A stretch of 8,111 bases of DNA from an uncultured Eubacteriales bacterium (GTDB taxonomy: Bacteria; Bacillota; Clostridia; Oscillospirales; Oscillospiraceae). The stretch lies in the NCBI GenBank assembly GCA_900551355.1, contig URVR01000072.1, positions 1 through 8,111 on the forward strand, written 5' to 3'. The notes beneath the pieces were generated by a model. The model was not told where the DNA came from and did no database searches. It saw only the letters and a program-made list of their open reading frames with translations. A program made the position numbers and the translations under genes. This document shows, in pieces, positions 6,134-8,111 of the stretch (the stretch's first letter is position 1; every line of letters begins with the position of its first letter).

Positions 6134-6162
6134 TTGCAAGTCGCCGGAAAATATGGTATAAG
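6134..6162 (+). promoter_or_regulatory. Sigma-A promoter of trmB
   Basis: TTGCAA (6134-6139) and TATAAG (6157-6162) are separated by exactly 17 nt. The predicted start point is near 6169, giving a leader of about 35 nt. A short inverted repeat, GGTGA (6164-6168) and TCACC (6175-6179), lies over the start point. The promoter is divergent from the butyrate promoter, with about 125 nt between the -35 elements. That AT-richer stretch holds no gene and no other element I can support. Confidence 0.72.
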
Positions 6163-6202
6163 GGGTGATGTTATTCACCACATATGGGAGGGAGTCTGCG
6201 CC

Positions 6203-6883
6203 ATGCGTATGCGAAAAAAGAAGAATCTGGTGCCCCGGATGGAGGCCTGCGGCAGCTGTCTCGTCCGCGATCCCTTTGCCATGCGTGGCCGGTGGCGGAC
6301 GCTGATGCCCGACGCCCGGGAGCTGCGGGTGGAGCTGGGCTGCGGCAAGGGCCGCTTCACGGCGGACACCGCCGCCGCCGAGCCGGACGTGCTGCTCATC
6401 GCCGTGGAGAAGGTGCCCGACGCCATGGTGGTGGCCATGGAGCGGGTGACGGAGGCCGGACTGCGCAATGTGTTCTTCGTGGACGGCGACGCGGCGCTGC
6501 TGCCGGACATGTTCGCCCCCGGCGAGATCGACCAGCTGTACATCAATTTCTGCGACCCGTGGCCCAAGAGCAACCAGAAAAAGCGGCGGCTGACCCACGG
6601 GAATTTCCTAAAGCTGTACCGCAGGGTGCTGGCCGAGGGCGGACAGATCCACTTCAAGACCGACAACGACAAGCTGTTCGCCTGGTCGCTGGAGGAGATC
6701 CCCCAGTTCGGCTTCCGGCTGTCGGAGGTCACCACCGACCTGCACCGGGACGGCCCGGTGGGCGTCATGACCGACTACGAGCGGAAGTTCTTCAGCGAGG
6801 GCAAGAACATCAACCGCTGCGTGGCCTCTATGGTGCCGTGGGAGGAGCCTGCGGAGCCGGAGGATGCGCCGGACGCGGAGTGA
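6203..6883 (+). CDS. trmB: tRNA (guanine-N7-)-methyltransferase
   Basis: A 226-residue class I SAM-dependent methyltransferase that makes m7G at position 46 of the tRNA variable loop. The SAM-binding motif VELGCGKGRF is at 43-52, with the acidic residue of the next strand in AVEK (67-70). The TrmB catalytic signature NFCDPWPKSNQKKRR (115-129) contains the conserved Asp118, and the late conserved TDNDKLF (153-159) and TDYERKF (190-196) are present. Length is close to the usual 210-220, with an acidic, proline-rich tail (213-226). ATG 6203 is chosen because GGGAGGGAG lies about 8 nt upstream; the frame is open back to 6068, but that part runs through the promoter. It appears monocistronic, between its own promoter and the terminator at 6893-6922, and is a housekeeping neighbour rather than part of the butyrate pathway. 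Confidence 0.95.
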   Translation: MRMRKKKNLVPRMEACGSCLVRDPFAMRGRWRTLMPDARELRVELGCGKGRFTADTAAAEPDVLLIAVEKVPDAMVVAMERVTEAGLRNVFFVDGDAALLPDMFAPGEIDQLYINFCDPWPKSNQKKRRLTHGNFLKLYRRVLAEGGQIHFKTDNDKLFAWSLEEIPQFGFRLSEVTTDLHRDGPVGVMTDYERKFFSEGKNINRCVASMVPWEEPAEPEDAPDAE

Positions 6884-6892
6884 CATGCGAAA

Positions 6893-6922
6893 AAGCGCGG
6901 CAGGGACTTCCCTGCCGCGCTT
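6893..6922. terminator. Shared terminator between converging trmB and sigG
   Basis: A 13-bp GC-rich stem (6893-6905 with 6910-6922) and a 4-nt loop. On the minus strand the stem is followed by TTTTT, a good terminator for sigG. On the plus strand the tail is TTCTTGCGCTTT, weaker but usable for trmB. It starts 10 nt past the trmB stop and 14 nt past the sigG stop. Confidence 0.87.
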
Positions 6923-6935
6923 CTTGCGCTTTGCC

Positions 6936-7709
6936 TCACATATTCCGTCGGATGCTGTTGATGGCGCCCTTCTCCAGCCGGGACACCTGCGCCTGCGAGA
7001 TGCCGATCTCGCTGCTGACCTCCATCTGCGTCTTGCCCTGGCAGAACCGGAGGGCCAGAATGCTGCGCTCCCGCGGGTCCAGCCGGGAGATGGCCTCCTT
7101 CAGGGCGATGCGGTCCAGCCAGCTGTCGTCGGTGTTCCGGTCGTCCCGCACCTGATCCATGACGCACACGGCGTCCCCGCCGCCGTCGGCGTACACCGGT
7201 TCGTACAGGCTGACCGGGTCTACGATGGCGTCCATGGCAAACACCACGTCCTCTCGCGGGATATCCAGATAGCGGGCGATCTGCTCCACGGTCGGCTCCC
7301 GCTGGTTCTCCGCCAACAGCTTCTCCCGTGCCTGCAGCACCTTATACGCCGTGTCCCGCATGCTGCGGCTGACCCGGACGGCGCTGTTGTCCCGCAGATA
7401 GCGGCGTATCTCCCCCACGATCATGGGCACGCCGTAGGTAGAGAACCGCACCGGCTGCTGGATGTCGAAGTTGTCGATGGCCTTCATCAGGCCGATGCAG
7501 CCCACCTGGAACAGGTCGTCCACATTCTCACCCCGGCCCTGAAACCGCTGGAGCACCGACAGCACCAGCCGCAGATTGCCGCAGATCAGCTGCTCCCGGG
7601 CCGCCGTGTCGCCGGCCTTGGTGCGGCGCAGCAGAGCCATCATCTCGTCATTTTTCAGTACCGGCAGCTTGGCTGTGTTGATGCCGCAGATCTCCACTTT
7701 CCCCCGCAT
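6936..7709 (-). CDS. sigG: RNA polymerase sporulation sigma factor sigma-G
   Basis: A 257-residue sigma-70 family factor that directs late forespore transcription during endospore formation. The N-terminus, KVEICGINTAKLPVLKN (4-20), is the typical sigma-G opening. Region 2 covers GNLRLVLSVLQRF (44-56), DDLFQVGCIGLMKAIDNFD (64-82) and RFSTYGVPMIVGEIRRYLRD (88-107). DPVSLYEP and MDQVRDDRNTD lie in region 3. The C-terminal region 4 helix-turn-helix is GKTQMEVSSEIGISQAQVSR (225-244). B. subtilis sigma-G is 260 residues, so this is full length. ATG 7709 is chosen from this N-terminal match and a GGAAGG 10 nt upstream; the same frame continues upstream through the divergent gene into adapter sequence, which is not coding. 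Where B. subtilis has Asn45, the residue here is Cys43. A sigma-F-type promoter lies upstream. Sigma-F and sigma-B relatives are less likely, given the N-terminus. Confidence 0.95.
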   Translation of the reverse strand: MRGKVEICGINTAKLPVLKNDEMMALLRRTKAGDTAAREQLICGNLRLVLSVLQRFQGRGENVDDLFQVGCIGLMKAIDNFDIQQPVRFSTYGVPMIVGEIRRYLRDNSAVRVSRSMRDTAYKVLQAREKLLAENQREPTVEQIARYLDIPREDVVFAMDAIVDPVSLYEPVYADGGGDAVCVMDQVRDDRNTDDSWLDRIALKEAISRLDPRERSILALRFCQGKTQMEVSSEIGISQAQVSRLEKGAINSIRRNM

Positions 7710-7739
7710 GTGCGCCCGTCCTTCCACTGTGATAGTGGC

Positions 7740-7768
7740 AGTATTTCCCGGCGCGGCGGCGGCTATTC
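7740..7768 (-). promoter_or_regulatory. Sigma-F-type (forespore) promoter of sigG
   Basis: Minus-strand GAATA (7768-7764) as -35 and GGAAATACT (7748-7740) as -10, separated by 15 nt. This agrees with the sigma-F consensus (GHATR-type -35, about 15 nt, GGNRANANT). The predicted start point is near 7733, about 24 nt before the ATG. Sigma-F dependence of sigG is established in Bacillus; assigning this site is inference from the motif. Confidence 0.65.
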
Positions 7769-7781
7769 CGCAGGGCGGAAT
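7765..7781. repeat. Perfect palindrome in the sigG-ylmC divergent region
   Basis: ATTCCGC (7765-7771) and GCGGAAT (7775-7781) form a 7-bp inverted repeat around AGG. It overlaps the -35 element of the sigG promoter on the minus strand and lies about 65 nt before the divergent gene. It could be an operator; no regulator is identified. A second, looser inverted repeat lies beside it: TGTCCC (7781-7786) and GGGACA (7802-7807). Confidence 0.6.
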
Positions 7782-7844
7782 GTCCCCGGAAACGACAGCA
7801 TGGGACAGGCGGCGCGGCGCATAGAGTATGGCGGGGTGAGTGCG

Positions 7845-8063
7845 ATGCTGTGCAAATTTTCCATGCTGCGGCGTAAGGAGGTCATCAACCTGTGCGACGG
7901 GTGCCGCCTGGGCTGCGTGGGCGATCTGGACGTGCAGGTGCCGGAGGGCACGGTGAAGGGCATCATCGTGTTCGGGCCTTGCCGGTTCTTCGGGCTGTTC
8001 GGGCGCGGGGAGGATTTTTACGTCCCGTGGGACTGCATCCAGAAATTCGGGGACGACATCATC
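7845..8063 (+). CDS. ylmC: YlmC/YmxH-family (PRC-barrel-like) sporulation protein, 3' end missing
   Basis: The first 73 codons of a small protein of the YlmC/YmxH family, linked to sporulation in Firmicutes but of unknown biochemical role. Recognisable features are RRKEVINLCDGCRLGCVGDLDV (9-30), GIIVFGP (39-45), CRFFGLFGRGEDFYVPWDCI (46-65) and GDDII (69-73), which follow the usual beta-barrel pattern. It is rich in Cys (6 in 73). Full-length members are roughly 80-90 residues, so only a short tail is lost. ATG 7845 is preferred, with GGGGTGAG about 6 nt upstream; GTG 7836 is an alternative. It is divergent from sigG across 135 nt. The frame stays open past 8063 only because it enters sequencing adapter, and those residues are not real. 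The choice between YlmC and YmxH cannot be made here. Confidence 0.82.
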
Positions 8064-8111
8064 CTGTCTCTTATACACATCTCCGAGCCCACGAGACGTA
8101 GAGGAATCTCG
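8064..8111 (+). other. Illumina Nextera adapter contamination (not genomic)
   Basis: Begins with the transposon mosaic end CTGTCTCTTATACACATCT (8064-8082) and continues as the reverse complement of the Nextera read-2 adapter to 8097. An 8-base index, GTAGAGGA (8098-8105), and ATCTCG, the start of the P7 tail, follow. The index corresponds to Nextera N712. The first one to three bases may coincide with genomic sequence, because a Leu codon CTG would fit there. The segment should be trimmed. Confidence 0.98.

Noticed and set aside
6105..6143. Near-repeats GGAAATTT/GGGAATTT and a CGACTT...AAGTCG dyad upstream of trmB.
   Set aside because: Short, imperfect and in an AT-richer spacer; not distinguishable from chance without comparison to relatives.
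5888..6598. Minus-strand frame of 236 codons antisense to the first half of trmB and running into the crt leader.
   Set aside because: The trmB side is a clear enzyme on the other strand, and the frame crosses both divergent promoters.
7819..7828. GCATAGAGTA before the YlmC/YmxH-family gene, like the -10 of a mother-cell (sigma-K/sigma-E) promoter.
   Set aside because: No fitting -35 at the right distance, and the start point would fall almost on the ribosome binding site.
1..8063. Search for tRNA, rRNA, CRISPR repeats, insertion sequences, phage genes, toxin-antitoxin or defence modules.
   Set aside because: None seen; every substantial coding region is explained by a metabolic, RNA-modification or sporulation gene, or by the small membrane protein.
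7710..8078. A 123-residue N-terminal extension of the sigma-G frame beginning MYKRQ.
   Set aside because: The start lies in Nextera adapter and the frame runs antisense to the YlmC/YmxH-family gene and through the sigG promoter. The sigma-G family start is at 7709.
7892..8101. Plus-strand open frame ending in the peptide SYTHLRAHET.
   Set aside because: It is out of frame with the YlmC/YmxH-family gene, Arg/Gly-rich, and its end is translated adapter.

Overview
The window reads as a GC-rich chromosome fragment from an anaerobic, endospore-forming Firmicute. A butyrate-producing member of the Oscillospirales/Ruminococcaceae sphere is the best guess. The basis is a five-gene butyryl-CoA synthesis operon, a sigma-G gene, a YlmC/YmxH sporulation-family gene and GC-rich codon choice. 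The genus cannot be fixed from the sequence alone. I found no mobile element, CRISPR array, tRNA, rRNA or defence system. I do not think the window holds an undescribed system; the most useful points are regulatory details and one assembly artefact.

Layout. Positions 54-617 (+) encode a YwlG/UPF0340 protein. A 20-bp bidirectional terminator (635-682) separates it from a small two-helix membrane protein on the minus strand (682-888), which has its own near-consensus sigma-A promoter (914-942). From 5875 down to 1044 the minus strand carries crt-hbd-bcd-etfB-etfA, spaced 16-68 nt apart. It has a strong sigma-A promoter at 5981-6009 and a terminator at 991-1025. Together these enzymes convert acetoacetyl-CoA to butyryl-CoA: Hbd reduces it, Crt dehydrates it, and Bcd with the bifurcating flavoprotein EtfAB reduces crotonyl-CoA while driving ferredoxin reduction. 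Thiolase and the last step (CoA-transferase or kinase) are not in the window. The operon promoter overlaps a Rex-like redox operator, and its roughly 100-nt leader can fold.

Divergent from the operon, trmB (6203-6883, +) has its own promoter and converges on sigG (6936-7709, -) at a shared terminator (6893-6922). Upstream of sigG lies a good match to a sigma-F promoter, as expected for forespore expression. The gap also holds a perfect 17-bp palindrome. On the other side begins a YlmC/YmxH-family gene (7845, +), cut off by the contig end.

The last 48 bases (8064-8111) are not genomic. They are Illumina Nextera read-2 adapter, an i7 index and the start of the P7 tail. Open frames that enter this tail give false protein ends and should not be annotated.
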